A DNA stretch of 64,000 nt, taken from Holothuria scabra (Eukaryota > Echinodermata > Holothuroidea > Aspidochirotida > Holothuriidae). The notes beneath the pieces are model-generated. The model ran no database searches, had not been told where the DNA came from, and saw only the letters and a program-made list of their open reading frames with translations. The translations under genes were made by a program, and so were the position numbers. The DNA lies in assembly GCA_037179385.1 (NCBI GenBank), contig CM074179.1, positions 6,510,001-6,574,000 on the forward strand, in the 5' to 3' direction. Below, piece by piece: positions 54,944 to 63,840 of the stretch; positions within the stretch are counted from its first letter, which is position 1; the number at the start of each line of letters is the position of its first letter.

Positions 54944-55196
54944 AATTGGGTGGGTCTGTGGGGTGCTTATGTTGTTGTACATAGTTTTGTTAATATTTGT
55001 ATATATAGCTTTATTATTGTAATGAATGTAATTTCTGTACATAGTTTTGTAAATATCTGTATATATAGCTTTATTACTGTAATGAACATAATTTTCTGCT
55101 TTAGTAGTTTGTAAATAGTTTGCATTTATGCTTCTGCCCATGATCCGGTTTGAGTTTTGTTTTTGTTTGTATGTGCCGTTTCAATGCACTTAAAAA
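54944..55196 (+). mobile_element. L1/Tx1-like 3' UTR, copy F
   Basis: GGGTGGGTCTGTGGGGTGCT, two subrepeats of about 60 bp (TTTGTAAATATCTGTATATA, GCTTTATTACTGTAATGAA) and the end GTGCCGTTTCAATGCACTTA then AAAAAG match 59925-60378. Only UTR is present. Confidence 0.8.
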
Positions 55197-55199
55197 AGC

Positions 55200-55242
55200 A
55201 CGTCTTTCAACCCCGCATGCAATACAAGTATTCGGGGCATAC
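55200..55242 (+). pseudogene. L1/Tx1-like ORF2 piece left of gypsy 3
   Basis: GCATGCAATACAAGTATTCG and GGGCATAC correspond to ORF2 codons CNTS-RGI, matching 16207-16235 in copy A. The continuation lies at 59719, beyond the gypsy insertion. Confidence 0.8.
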
Positions 55243-55374
55243 TGTCGTGTATTCTAACCGATTGAGAATAGACACAGAAAAGACAGCTTGACACAGTTGT
55301 TACGAGAGACCAGGACCCCGATTGAGGGCGGTATTTATTTTAAGTATGAGATGGCCTCAACCACATATACAACA
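55243..55374 (-). repeat. 3' LTR of gypsy 3
   Basis: 132 bp with TG...CA ends on the minus strand (TGTTGTATATGTGG ... ACACGACA). It differs from the other LTR at one position (GGGCGGTATT versus GGGCGATATT on +). Confidence 0.95.
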
Positions 55375-55721
55375 CTCTCCCTGGCTATTCCAAAAACTAG
55401 GTATGCAAAATTACCTTGTTAGTCACGCATTTGGTTAAATCAAGTGTTGATGATGTACATTGATAATGTGAAGGACCAATACTTTGCCCAGTGTTCTGGT
55501 TTTCAAAAAGTAAATGACTTTAAAGATACTTAGTATTTGCATAAAGATTTACTAAGGCTCAACAAATGTTAAAGTGTTTAACCCTTTCCTTTTAGCATTT
55601 AGCATGGTTCCTTGGTATACAAGGAATAACATAAAATGAATAACATAAAATGGATAATATAAAATGGATGACAGTCTGTCAGACATCTGCTTGCATGTCT
55701 GAAGAATTGTACTGTCTACTC
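55375..55721 (-). other. 3' non-coding region of gypsy 3
   Basis: About 345 bp between the last pol stop and the 3' LTR. AT-rich, with a short ATAAAATG repeat (55629-55665). No extra ORF such as an env gene is seen. Confidence 0.6.
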
Positions 55722-55907
55722 TTAACACTCTTCAATATATCTGCGTGTAGGTTTACCTTGTATTTCAGCAGACCTTGCCTGCTTAATAACTCCTGGTGCC
55801 CATTTGACCTTGTGTTTACCTTGGCCTCTGAAATCTCTGACATACACTAAATCTTCGCTCTGAAACTCTCTAACTGGTTTGCGCTTTGCAGCTGACTTTT
55901 CCATCAC
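55722..55907 (-). pseudogene. integrase C-terminal end, gypsy 3
   Basis: MEKSAAKRKPVREFQSEDLV and RDFRGQGKHKVKWAPGVI form the usual beta-barrel-like integrase end with a G-x-K-W-x-P-G-V-I motif. Q-G-K-P-T-R-R-Y-I follows. It is separated from the core by a shift near 55915-55925. No chromodomain follows. Confidence 0.75.
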
Positions 55908-55927
55908 CTCACTTAGGTGACCTAGTC

Positions 55928-57007
55928 TTAGGCTAACCTAGTTCTTAGAGACCTTTTCAGAAACAAGTGAGCAGGAGACTGCTTTGTGAGGCTATGTTCA
56001 GCACTACGATATGCCAATAAGAATTTGCTCAGCCTTGTTTGAACTGAAGACTTATCAGTGACAGATGCTTTTAACCCTTGTTTCATTGATTGGACAAATC
56101 TTTCGGCTTGGCCATTTGTAGCCGGATGTCCAGGACATGAAAATTTGTGAATAATCCCATTTGATTCAACAAATCTTTTGAACTCTTGAGATTTGAATTG
56201 GGGTCCATTGTCAGACACAATGATTTGTGGTAGGCCCCAAGTACTGAACAGTTTTCTTAATTCCTCAATGGTCTTCTCAGCTGTAGTGGAATCCATTATG
56301 ATTACCTCTGGCCATTTACTATATGCATCGACTACCACTAGATACATGTAATTCATGAATGGCCCAGCAAAATCTATGTGAATGCGCTCCCACTTATCTC
56401 TTGCAGGCATCCAAGGGTGGGTTGGAACAAGTGCTGGTTTACCCTGGATACGCTGGCATGCATCACATGATTTTGCCAATTGTTCAATCTGAGCATCTAT
56501 ACCTGGCCACCAAATGTATGACCTTGCAATACTTTTCATTTTTACGACTCCCATGTGTCCACAATGTAACTCTTTTAACACTTTAGTTTGCAATTTTGGC
56601 GGTACAACAACTCTAATACCCCACATGATACACCCATTCTCTATTGATAATTCATTTCGTCGAGAATAGAAGGGTTCCAATCCCTTTTCACCATTTGTCC
56701 AACCCTGAAGTAGGTATCCCTTTACTTTGGACAACACTTTGTCTTTGGCAGTTTCTTGTTTGATCTCTTTTGCTTCTACTGGTAATATCTCTACAGCATC
56801 CATAAAACTGAGGTTTGCTTCCTCATTGCCATTTTCAACTGGTGCTGGCTCTGTGGGCAGCCTAGACCAGCAATCTACATTTGCATTTTCCTTAGAGCTC
56901 CTAAATTCTATTTCAAAATCAAATCCCGCAACGTACAACGCCCATCTTTGCATTCTCTCCGCTGCCAGTACTGGAAGTCCTGTCTTTGGACCAAAAATTA
57001 CGGTCAA
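55928..57007 (-). CDS. RNase H end and integrase, gypsy 3
   Basis: The 359-codon frame opens within RNase H (GFDFEIEFRSSKENANVDCW, the tether motif). It continues through the integrase zinc domain (LHCGHMGVVKMK, SCDACQRIQG) and the catalytic core with all three acids: Asp in IHIDFAGPF, Asp in VSDNGPQF and Glu in GQAERFVQSMK. The core fits the gypsy family in length and spacing. The frame ends at a shift before the C-terminal end. The ATG at 57007 is internal. The protein would process cDNA ends and join them to chromosomal DNA; its catalytic part looks intact. Confidence 0.9.
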   Translation of the reverse strand: MTVIFGPKTGLPVLAAERMQRWALYVAGFDFEIEFRSSKENANVDCWSRLPTEPAPVENGNEEANLSFMDAVEILPVEAKEIKQETAKDKVLSKVKGYLLQGWTNGEKGLEPFYSRRNELSIENGCIMWGIRVVVPPKLQTKVLKELHCGHMGVVKMKSIARSYIWWPGIDAQIEQLAKSCDACQRIQGKPALVPTHPWMPARDKWERIHIDFAGPFMNYMYLVVVDAYSKWPEVIIMDSTTAEKTIEELRKLFSTWGLPQIIVSDNGPQFKSQEFKRFVESNGIIHKFSCPGHPATNGQAERFVQSMKQGLKASVTDKSSVQTRLSKFLLAYRSAEHSLTKQSPAHLFLKRSLRTRLA

Positions 57008-57319
57008 TGGTTTGTTGTCCGTAATTAGGGTAAAGTGCCTCCCATATATGTATGGATAAACTTTTTTAATGCAAAAACAATCGCAAGAGCTTCCCGCTCA
57101 ATTTGTGGATAATTACACTCTGCCTTGCTTAGTGATCGTGATGCAATTTTTTACAGGTCTTTCTTGACCGTCAATTACATGATTTAGAATAGCCCCTATA
57201 CCACTTGGAGAGGCATCTGTAGCCACTTTGATGGGCAAGTTGACATCGTAATGTGTCAAAAACCCTGATTCAGCTAATGCCCGTTTGGAGTTTTCAAATG
57301 CATTTTTACCTTTGACCAC
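57008..57319 (-). pseudogene. RNase H, gypsy 3 (frameshifted)
   Basis: VATDASPSGIGAIL with the first catalytic Asp lies in the 57113-57319 frame. The next part (the S-L-S-K-A and Q-I-E-R-E helices with the catalytic Glu) is in a different frame after an A-run near 57155. It meets the integrase frame near 57020. The upstream join to RT is also shifted, near 57307. All domain pieces are present and collinear, so single-base changes are the only damage visible. Confidence 0.8.
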
Positions 57320-57969
57320 TCAAACTTTTTGCCTTTCTCTAACATAGCATATAAGGGTCTTAAGATGGAAGACAAGTTAGGTACAAAAGATTGATAGTAG
57401 TTGATCATTCCCAGATAAGATCTTAATTCTGACACACCTTCTGGTAACGGAATATTGAGAATCTTATCTGTCTTAATTGGATTCTTATGGACACCATCTT
57501 TGTCAATGACTCGTCCCAAATACGATACAGATTCTTGAAAGAACCTACATTTTTCCTTTCTGAGCTTCAACCCATTTGCTTCAAGTCTGGTCAGCACCTT
57601 TTTCAAATTTGTAAGATGTTCTTTGTTATCTTTTCCTGTGACAATAATGTCATCTAAGTACACCATTACTCCTTCTAGTCCAGTGAGAACCTTTTGCATG
57701 GTATTTTGCCACAATGCTGGTGCTGGGGTTATCCCATAAGTTAACCTGTTAGGTTGGAAGAGCCCCTTTTCAGTGATAATTGTCAAAAGCTTCTTTGACT
57801 CGGTTTCCAATTCCATCTGATTGTAAGCCTGTGCCAAATCTAATGTAAATTTTTGCCCACCTGCCAGGCTTGACAAAATATCCTCAACATTGATGTTAGG
57901 GGGAGGGATAGGTTTCAAGTGTGGGTTAACTGATGGCTTATAATTACCACAAACTCTAATCTCCCCCAT
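57274..57969 (-). CDS. reverse transcriptase, gypsy 3
   Basis: The frame has EIRVCGNYKPSVNPHL, then FTLDLAQAYNQMELE with the first catalytic Asp, LTYGITPAPALWQNTM and MVYLDDIIVTG with the catalytic Y-L-D-D. The thumb RSYLGMINYYQSFVPN follows. All RT blocks are present with normal spacing. It overlaps the end of the gag-pro frame by 14 bases, and the two are joined by a shift in a run of five G. The ATG at 57969 lies in that run and is unlikely to be used; the polymerase would be made as part of gag-pol. Confidence 0.92.
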   Translation of the reverse strand: MGEIRVCGNYKPSVNPHLKPIPPPNINVEDILSSLAGGQKFTLDLAQAYNQMELETESKKLLTIITEKGLFQPNRLTYGITPAPALWQNTMQKVLTGLEGVMVYLDDIIVTGKDNKEHLTNLKKVLTRLEANGLKLRKEKCRFFQESVSYLGRVIDKDGVHKNPIKTDKILNIPLPEGVSELRSYLGMINYYQSFVPNLSSILRPLYAMLEKGKKFEWSKVKMHLKTPNGH

Positions 57970-59563
57970 TGGTCTTTCTCACTGTCACAATTGAGCTTGC
58001 CCAATCCGTTTTTTCAACTGGGGTCAAAATTCCCTCTTTTACCAGTCTATCTATTTCCTGGTTTACCTCTTCTCTCATTGCATATGGTACCCTTTGGCAC
58101 TTTGCCATGTATGGGGTGGAGTTTGGGACTAGGTCTATTTTGGCTTTAACATCTTTAAGCCTTCCTAACTTCCCATCAAACAAACTCTCATACTCCTTTA
58201 GGATACTATTTAGCTCAGCATGATGGTCGGTTACATGTTGTACATTATGTATACCTTTCAATAATTTTGGCCAGTCTAACCTTATTTTCGCTAGCCAATC
58301 TCTCCCTAATAGTAACTGTGTTGTCTCTTTTACAACAAAAACATTCAAATCATACACTTCACCATTGTACTCAACTTCAACTTGTGAGATTCCCTTTGGT
58401 TTAATTCTTTCACCTGTAAAACTTTTGAAATCAACTCTCGTGTCCTTTAATTGAATATTCTTCAAATTATTGGCAATGTTTTCTGGGATCACTGTGTATG
58501 TTGCCCCGGTATCTACCTCGAAGTCCAGAGACTGTCCATTTACTGTCATTGTGGCTGTAATGGGACTGCTTGGGCCTTTGCCAAATGATGCCATGAGTAC
58601 GGTTTCATCATCGCTTTCTGACTGATGGCGCTCTTCGGAAATAGTGTTGATATTCTTCCCTTTCTTCTTAATATGACCCCTCGTCTTGCACTGTGAGGCA
58701 ATGTGTCCCCGTTTTCCACAACTATGACAATCCTTGTCCTTGAACCAGCATTCATCTGGACTGTGTGATTTACGTCCACACCTGTAACACTCTCTTTTTA
58801 CATGGGTTGCCTTCTGTTTGGGTTTCGCCCCGGTACTGCTACTACCATTAGAAAATCGTGCCTTACTAGTGGCATTCCTCCGGTACTGTTGTGGTTTCGT
58901 AACGTTACGTCCTTGGGCCATATGCGTTGTTGCTGCGTCAGACATGATTCCGGTTTGCCGTTGGACCAGTTCCAAAGAATTGGCAATACTGATGGCCTTT
59001 TCTAGTGTCAGATCGTTCCCCTTTTCCAACAATAGCTTTTTCAGTTTATCTGAAATGCACCCGTCAATAAGCTGATCTCGCACGTTTTTCTCCCCTTCCG
59101 CCGTGTTGGTAAAATTACATAAGTCCGACTGTACACGTAGTTTCGACACAAAATGAGCCACCGACTCTCCTTGCTGTTGCTTTAGTTTTCTGAACTTGTG
59201 CCGTTCGTATGCCTCATTTACTTTTGGCGCAAAGTATGCATCCAGTTTTTTAACGGCCTTTTCGTATGCGTCGAGGTCAGCCCATCCATCTTGGGTTAAG
59301 TCTGGTAGTGTAAAAAAGACCTCTTGAAGTCTCATGCCTCCAACATGTAGAAGTATGGCCTCCTTCTGTTTCGGGTCAGTCACACCTTTCGCCGTAATCA
59401 GTATTTGTATTGACTGCTTCCATGTACGCCATCTTGAAGCTTGCGTTGTTGGGTCTCCTTTGAATTGGAACTGTTCCAAAGGACCCGTTCCTAAGTCAAT
59501 CTTGATCATATTAGCCGTAAATGACAAAAGAAATGTTGCAAATAACAAATATTTGGGTTTCAA
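57956..59563 (-). CDS. gag, protease and start of RT, gypsy 3
   Basis: The 535-codon frame starts with a hydrophobic leader from ATG 59563; the internal Met at 59509 (MIKIDLGTG) is the likelier gag start. A helical capsid region (WRTWKQSIQILI) and two CCHC knuckles (CYRCGRKSHSPDEC and CHSCGKRGHIASQC, about residues 265-300) follow. Next come the protease FEVDTGATYTVIP (about residues 350-365) and its L-L-G-R-D-W end. The frame closes with the RT entry (VPYAMREEVNQEIDRLV, WASSIVTVRKTN). Gag and protease are undamaged. Gag packages the RNA; the protease matures the particle. Confidence 0.93.
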   Translation of the reverse strand: MKPKYLLFATFLLSFTANMIKIDLGTGPLEQFQFKGDPTTQASRWRTWKQSIQILITAKGVTDPKQKEAILLHVGGMRLQEVFFTLPDLTQDGWADLDAYEKAVKKLDAYFAPKVNEAYERHKFRKLKQQQGESVAHFVSKLRVQSDLCNFTNTAEGEKNVRDQLIDGCISDKLKKLLLEKGNDLTLEKAISIANSLELVQRQTGIMSDAATTHMAQGRNVTKPQQYRRNATSKARFSNGSSSTGAKPKQKATHVKRECYRCGRKSHSPDECWFKDKDCHSCGKRGHIASQCKTRGHIKKKGKNINTISEERHQSESDDETVLMASFGKGPSSPITATMTVNGQSLDFEVDTGATYTVIPENIANNLKNIQLKDTRVDFKSFTGERIKPKGISQVEVEYNGEVYDLNVFVVKETTQLLLGRDWLAKIRLDWPKLLKGIHNVQHVTDHHAELNSILKEYESLFDGKLGRLKDVKAKIDLVPNSTPYMAKCQRVPYAMREEVNQEIDRLVKEGILTPVEKTDWASSIVTVRKTNGGD

Positions 59564-59565
59564 CT

Positions 59566-59581
59566 ACCCTCGTCGCCAAAT
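59566..59581 (-). other. primer-binding site, gypsy 3
   Basis: On the minus strand the 5' LTR end ACACGACA is followed by ATTTGGCGACGAGGGTAG. TGGCGAC is a common gypsy primer-binding start. The tRNA was not assigned. Confidence 0.55.
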
Positions 59582-59713
59582 TGTCGTGTATTCTAACCGA
59601 TTGAGAATAGACACAGAAAAGACAGCTTGACACAGTTGTTACGAGAGACCAGGACCCCGATTGAGGGCGATATTTATTTTAAGTATGAGATGGCCTCAAC
59701 CACATATACAACA
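59582..59713 (-). repeat. 5' LTR of gypsy 3
   Basis: 132 bp, the same length as the 3' LTR with one difference. Very short for an LTR, as in Mag-type gypsy elements. Confidence 0.95.
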
Positions 59714-59718
59714 CATAC

Positions 59719-60165
59719 CTACCTTTGTTTCGGCCTCCATAAAGCTGGCCTTATGGAGAGACCGATTTAACATTGTTTTTAGGGGGATGGGGAAGCCTGC
59801 GGACGTCGTTCTGGCGTCGGTGAGGCTGAGGGTTGAGTCCGACTTGGTTCGTTTGCCAAGGTCGGCGTTCGGTAGGCGATGGGGTCCACTTGTGGTGGTC
59901 AACTTGTAATAGGGTGGGTCTGTAAGGTGCTTGTAAATAGTTGTAAATAGCGTGTAAATATCAGTGTGTATAGCTTTGTTACTGTAGTGGACATAATTTT
60001 CTGTGCATAGTTTTGTAAATATCTGTATTTATAGCTTATTATTGTAATGAGCATAATTTTCTGTTTGATTTAGTTGTCTGTAAATAGTTTTGCGTTTATG
60101 TTTTTGCCCGATCCGGTTACAGTTTTTGTTTTGTATGTGCCGTTTCAATGCACTTCAAAAGCACG
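59719..60165 (+). mobile_element. L1/Tx1-like ORF2 end and 3' UTR, copy G
   Basis: SASIKLALWRDRFNIVFRG and VRLRVESDLVRLPRSAFGRR continue the ORF2 interrupted by gypsy 3. A stop follows at about 59907, then a 3' UTR with GTAAATAGTTGTAAATAG repeats, TATAGCTTTGTTACTGTAG subrepeats and the end GTGCCGTTTCAATGCACTTC near 60160. Confidence 0.8.
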
Positions 60166-60378
60166 TGCCTAGCATCTTTTGTAAATATCTGTATATATAG
60201 CTTTATTATTGTGATGAACGTAATTTCTGTACACATGCTGTATATATAGCTTTATTACTGTAATGAACATAATTGTCTGTTTGATTTAGCAGTTTGTAAA
60301 TAGTTTGCATTTCTGTTTCTGCCCGATCCGGTTTGAGTTTTGTTTTTGTTTGTATGTGCCGTTTCAATGCACTTAAAA
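60166..60378 (+). mobile_element. L1/Tx1-like 3' UTR, copy H
   Basis: A second UTR copy follows directly: TTTGTAAATATCTGTATATA subrepeats, GATCCGGTTTGAGTTTTG and the same end GTGCCGTTTCAATGCACTTA at 60357-60376. Two tandem 3' ends imply successive insertions. Confidence 0.75.
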
Positions 60379-60379
60379 A

Positions 60380-61291
60380 GCTGTTTTCACGGAGCTCTCG
60401 TCGATTGCTCTTTAAAATTTTAAAGAAGTTCGGCTTGAATCCAGTTTTTGTTAAATGGACCTCCTTGTTGTATAATGGTGTAAACAGTCGGGTTATCGTT
60501 AATGGCCTACCGTCAGACCCCTTCAGTGTCCAACGTGGGGGACGGCATGGGTGCCCCCTATCACCTCTACTGGAAGAGCCTTTCAAGTTGAGCCTTCACA
60601 TACCTGGTGGTGTTGAAGTTAAGTGCCTTCAGTATGCTGATGACGTCACATGCGTAGTCTCAGACCTAGCTTCTTTCAAGGCCCTTACTGGCACGTTGTT
60701 TAAGTTTCAAAGAGCCACAGGTGCCAGACTGAATCCCAATAAGACCAAAGGACTTCGCCTAGGTAAGTGGCGTTCAAGAGGACTGCCCTTCGCTGCATCA
60801 TGGGTAGACGATGCCACAAAGATCAACGGCGTATGGTTTGGTTATTGGCGAACCGAGTTACCTGGAATGAGAAAGTGGACCTGGTGGAGGCTAGGTTGAA
60901 GGACTTCGGCGAGCGCCACATTAGCCTGTTCGGAAAGGTGACAGTTATCAATCGTTTTATTTATCCCCTTTTGTGGTATCAAGGCACTGTTCTGGTTGCT
61001 CCAAAGGGTATCCTGTTGCGTCTCGAGAGGGCTGTGTTTAGGTTTTTATGGTCAGGGAAGACGGAGCTCGTAAGAAGAGGGGTGGTATATCAGGATGTTA
61101 GGCGTGGTGGGTTGGGCCTTGTGCATTTTCCTTCCAAACTCCGTTTTCTCCTGACCAAGTGTGTTTTTAGGGCTGTAGACAGCAGAATGCCTGTAGCCTA
61201 TTTTGTCCGTTATTTGGGGGGATTATCATTCCGTCGGTTCTTTACAGTGAACCCCACAGCTGGAGGCCCTCGGAAGCATACAGACAAATGA
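60380..61291 (+). pseudogene. reverse transcriptase and C-terminal part of L1/Tx1-like ORF2
   Basis: RT palm motifs are VNSRVIVNGLPSDPFSVQRG, GCPLSPLL, and LQYADDVTCVV with the catalytic A-D-D, then GARLNPNKTKGL. A short deletion follows SPLL, and a frameshift near 60850 changes frame. The thumb/connection part then reads WNEKVDLVEARLKDFGERH, SLFGKVTVINRFIYPLLWYQ, FRFLWSGKTELVRR and GGLGLVHFPSKLRF. This layout is typical of L1/Tx1 ORF2, which nicks target DNA and primes reverse transcription there. The endonuclease, early RT and C-terminal zinc end are missing. Confidence 0.85.
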
Positions 61292-61561
61292 GAGAAACGC
61301 TCCTAATTATGTCTAGAGTTTGTTTTGTTTCGAATCCTGTAGCATCAATACCCGCCAATTACTCTTATATGTTTCAGTCTTCATAAATGTGTTTGCATTG
61401 CTTTTCTTGGTGTAAGAGTGGTGAAGTTTTCTAACTAAACCAAATGTAAAGTTCATATTAAATTCTGTCCGCCTCATGTCATTCAAATTTTGATGAAATG
61501 CCCATGTTACGGAACAAGAACAGTTTTGTAAGCTCCCTCCCTGCATCTGTTTCCTTGGCAG

Positions 61562-61654
61562 GATGGTGATGATAGCAGTAAGCACCAGCAGCTGCCTACT
61601 AAGTCTGCCAAGATATCTAAGAAGGGGAAGAAGACAAAGAATGTAGGTGTGAAG
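61562..61654 (+). CDS. exon-like block upstream of the transposase remnant
   Basis: TGTTTCCTTGGCAG precedes and GTGAAG/GTAACA follows exactly 31 codons (DGDDSSKHQQLPTKSAKI, then SKKGKKTKNVGVK). The basic composition suggests a nuclear protein linker. Its phase 0 matches the next block at 62329. Confidence 0.45.
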
Positions 61655-62328
61655 GTAACAAAAACTGAAATACATGCTCCCAAGGGTGCAACATGTCACG
61701 CATATTTTTGGGTACAAACACCATGGATTAAGCGATGTTCTAAGACTGGAAAGTATATCTTTTTTGGACAAGTGAACTAGCTAACAATTAAATTAGCTAC
61801 AGTAAGGCCATTTAAATCTAAACTCAAGTAAAATTGAAGCATGTTGGGAATATTTTGTAGTGTTAATATGTAAAAAAATAATGCTATAAGTAAGTCATTA
61901 GGAGATTTCCTTTTACTTGTTCAAATAATAGTTTGTAACAAATACTGGGCACTCAGTTTGGTAACACCCCCCCCCCCCCATGTCAACTATCTGACCCATT
62001 ATAATTCCTTTAAGGTTGAGAAGTAATTCCAAAGTATTTATTTGATCCTACTGTTCTGTACCTCTCTACTTTGAAATTAAAGGAATTGTCAAGGTAAGTT
62101 TCGGTTGTTTCAGTGTTTCTTTTGTTACTATTTAACGTAACAGCAGTGGTACCTCATGCTCATCTCAAATGTGGGTAGCATTTAATGTGATTTCAAAGTT
62201 GGCATTTCCACTTCATTGTTCAGATCCAATAGTATGTGCAGTGTGAAGTTGATGTTGATCAGTTGAATCAATGGATTTTGTGCATCAAACTAAATTTCCT
62301 ACTTTTTTCTACATTTTATGCTTTGTAG

Positions 62329-62455
62329 AAGTCACTTTCGACAGTTGCCTGTACCCAGACTGGTAACCCTGATGTGCTTCAGACAGAAACTTCGGTAGCC
62401 AATTTTGCATGTCAGTTTCCTGAAGAACCTGATCCACGTATTAATCTACACTAAT
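62329..62455 (+). CDS. second exon-like block of the transposase gene
   Basis: ATGCTTTGTAG precedes KSLSTVACTQTGNPDVLQTE and TSVANFACQFPEEPDPRINL, ending in TAA. It joins in phase 0 with the preceding block. The stop may be real or decay, since related coding sequence resumes near 62560. Confidence 0.45.
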
Positions 62456-62559
62456 AAACACTCTTACTCTGCTCGATCAATCAAGCAAGCTCTACCAACA
62501 CTCCCACTAGGACAACCAACCCTTCAGACTTCACTTTAGGTTCCATGCAGAAGAACAGC

Positions 62560-63840
62560 TTGTTCCAGATGTACCAATAATGGTTCCGATCGATGAAGTT
62601 CCCACTTCAAGTGACATGCCAGCTGTATGTATTGGAATTACAACAACAGAGCAGGAACCGACAGTGGGTGTTAAAGAAGCTACACCAGAGAGTCCTTCAG
62701 TTTTTTTCATCTCACTCCTCAGCAGAGCCACAGTCATCATCGTCTTCCTCATCTAGTGAGGAGGGTAAAAAAAACACGAGAAAGAGACTTCTTCAAGCCA
62801 TGGTGGAAAGACTTCATCTGGTTTGTGAGAGAACACACCTCCCATGACTGACAGAGATAGTTCCTCCTCATACAAGCCTGATTCTGAGTCAGGATCAAGT
62901 GCAGAGGAGCAAGATTCAGAGGAACTTGAATTTTGTCGGGAGAAGAAATACTTTGTCTTCGACTCAAAACTGGATCTTTTGTGTTATATACTCAAGTGTT
63001 CAGAGTGCATTTTTGGCCATATTGACAATGTGAATAAAGTTATGTGGGAACACTGGTCAAAGCAGCAGTGACCTGTAGCTGTAGTAATGAAGTACCTCAG
63101 TGGTAGTCCCAACCAAAATTGAAAGGACTCCAGTGGGTAATACAGCAGCAGTCCTGTCCGGTAACATGTTCAAGACTGTCATCCAACTTACACTTGCAGT
63201 TTTTCAGCGAGACTGTTTTTTTATGACATTCAAAGGAATTTGGTTGTTCCAGCTATGAACAATTATTACAAAACTGAGTCTGATGCAATTACCCAAAAGT
63301 TTCAAAGTAAAAATATGTGGCTCAGCGGTGATGGGAGGTGTGGGTATAATGCAAAGTATTGCAGCTACTCTATGGTGGATATGACATCTGACTTAGTTCA
63401 AGTTTTACAAACTTCAAGTTCTGTGGCAATGGAAAAATGGGATTCCAGAACTGCATGAGGAAATGGAAGAATCGGGCTTAACCGTTTAGGGATAAGGAAA
63501 GTACTGAGGAGAGGACTTCCCATATGTGAAACATGAATTTGACATATGGCACCTTACCAAGTCCGTGAGTAAAAAACTAATTGCCAGAGCAAAGTTTAAG
63601 GAGTGTGGGGACTTTGGGCCTTGGATTAGTGCCGTCAAAAACCACCTGTTGTGGCGTGCACAGCACTATAATGGAAAGTACGAAATTCTGTTGGTAATGT
63701 GAACTTCAATAGTTCATCACGTGGCAAACATTCACCACTGGAACAGTGCACAACACTTCCACAGGTGTGGACATGACCAATTGTCAGAAGATGAAACCAG
63801 GACCAAAAAGTGGATTACACCTGGGTCCAAGGCTCATAAG
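62560..63840 (+). pseudogene. DDE transposase remnant, probably Kolobok/THAP-type
   Basis: An acidic Ser-rich region (SSSSSSSSEEGKK, KPDSESGSSAEEQDSEELEF) is followed by NMWLSGDGRCGYNAKYCSYS (about 63312-63370) with a G-D-G-R acidic box. After stops come FDIWHLTKSVSKKLIARAKF (about 63537-63600), GPWISAVKNHLLW and SIVHHVANIHHW, then FHRCGHDQLSEDETRTKKW to about 63815. I recall this order from Kolobok-like transposases with THAP domains; no THAP domain is seen here. At least four stops or shifts disable it. Confidence 0.5.

Larger units (their letters stand above)
55238..59718 (-). mobile_element. Ty3/gypsy LTR retrotransposon 3, young and nearly complete
   Basis: Two 132-bp LTRs (55243-55374 and 59582-59713) differ at one position and are flanked by CATAC (55238-55242, 59714-59718). 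On the minus strand it encodes gag with two CCHC knuckles, DTGA protease, RT with YLDD, RNase H and integrase with a complete D-D-E set. It lies in an L1/Tx1-like ORF2 whose uninterrupted form is at 16205-16260. Frameshifts break the coding region at four places, all in or next to short homopolymers. Confidence 0.95.
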
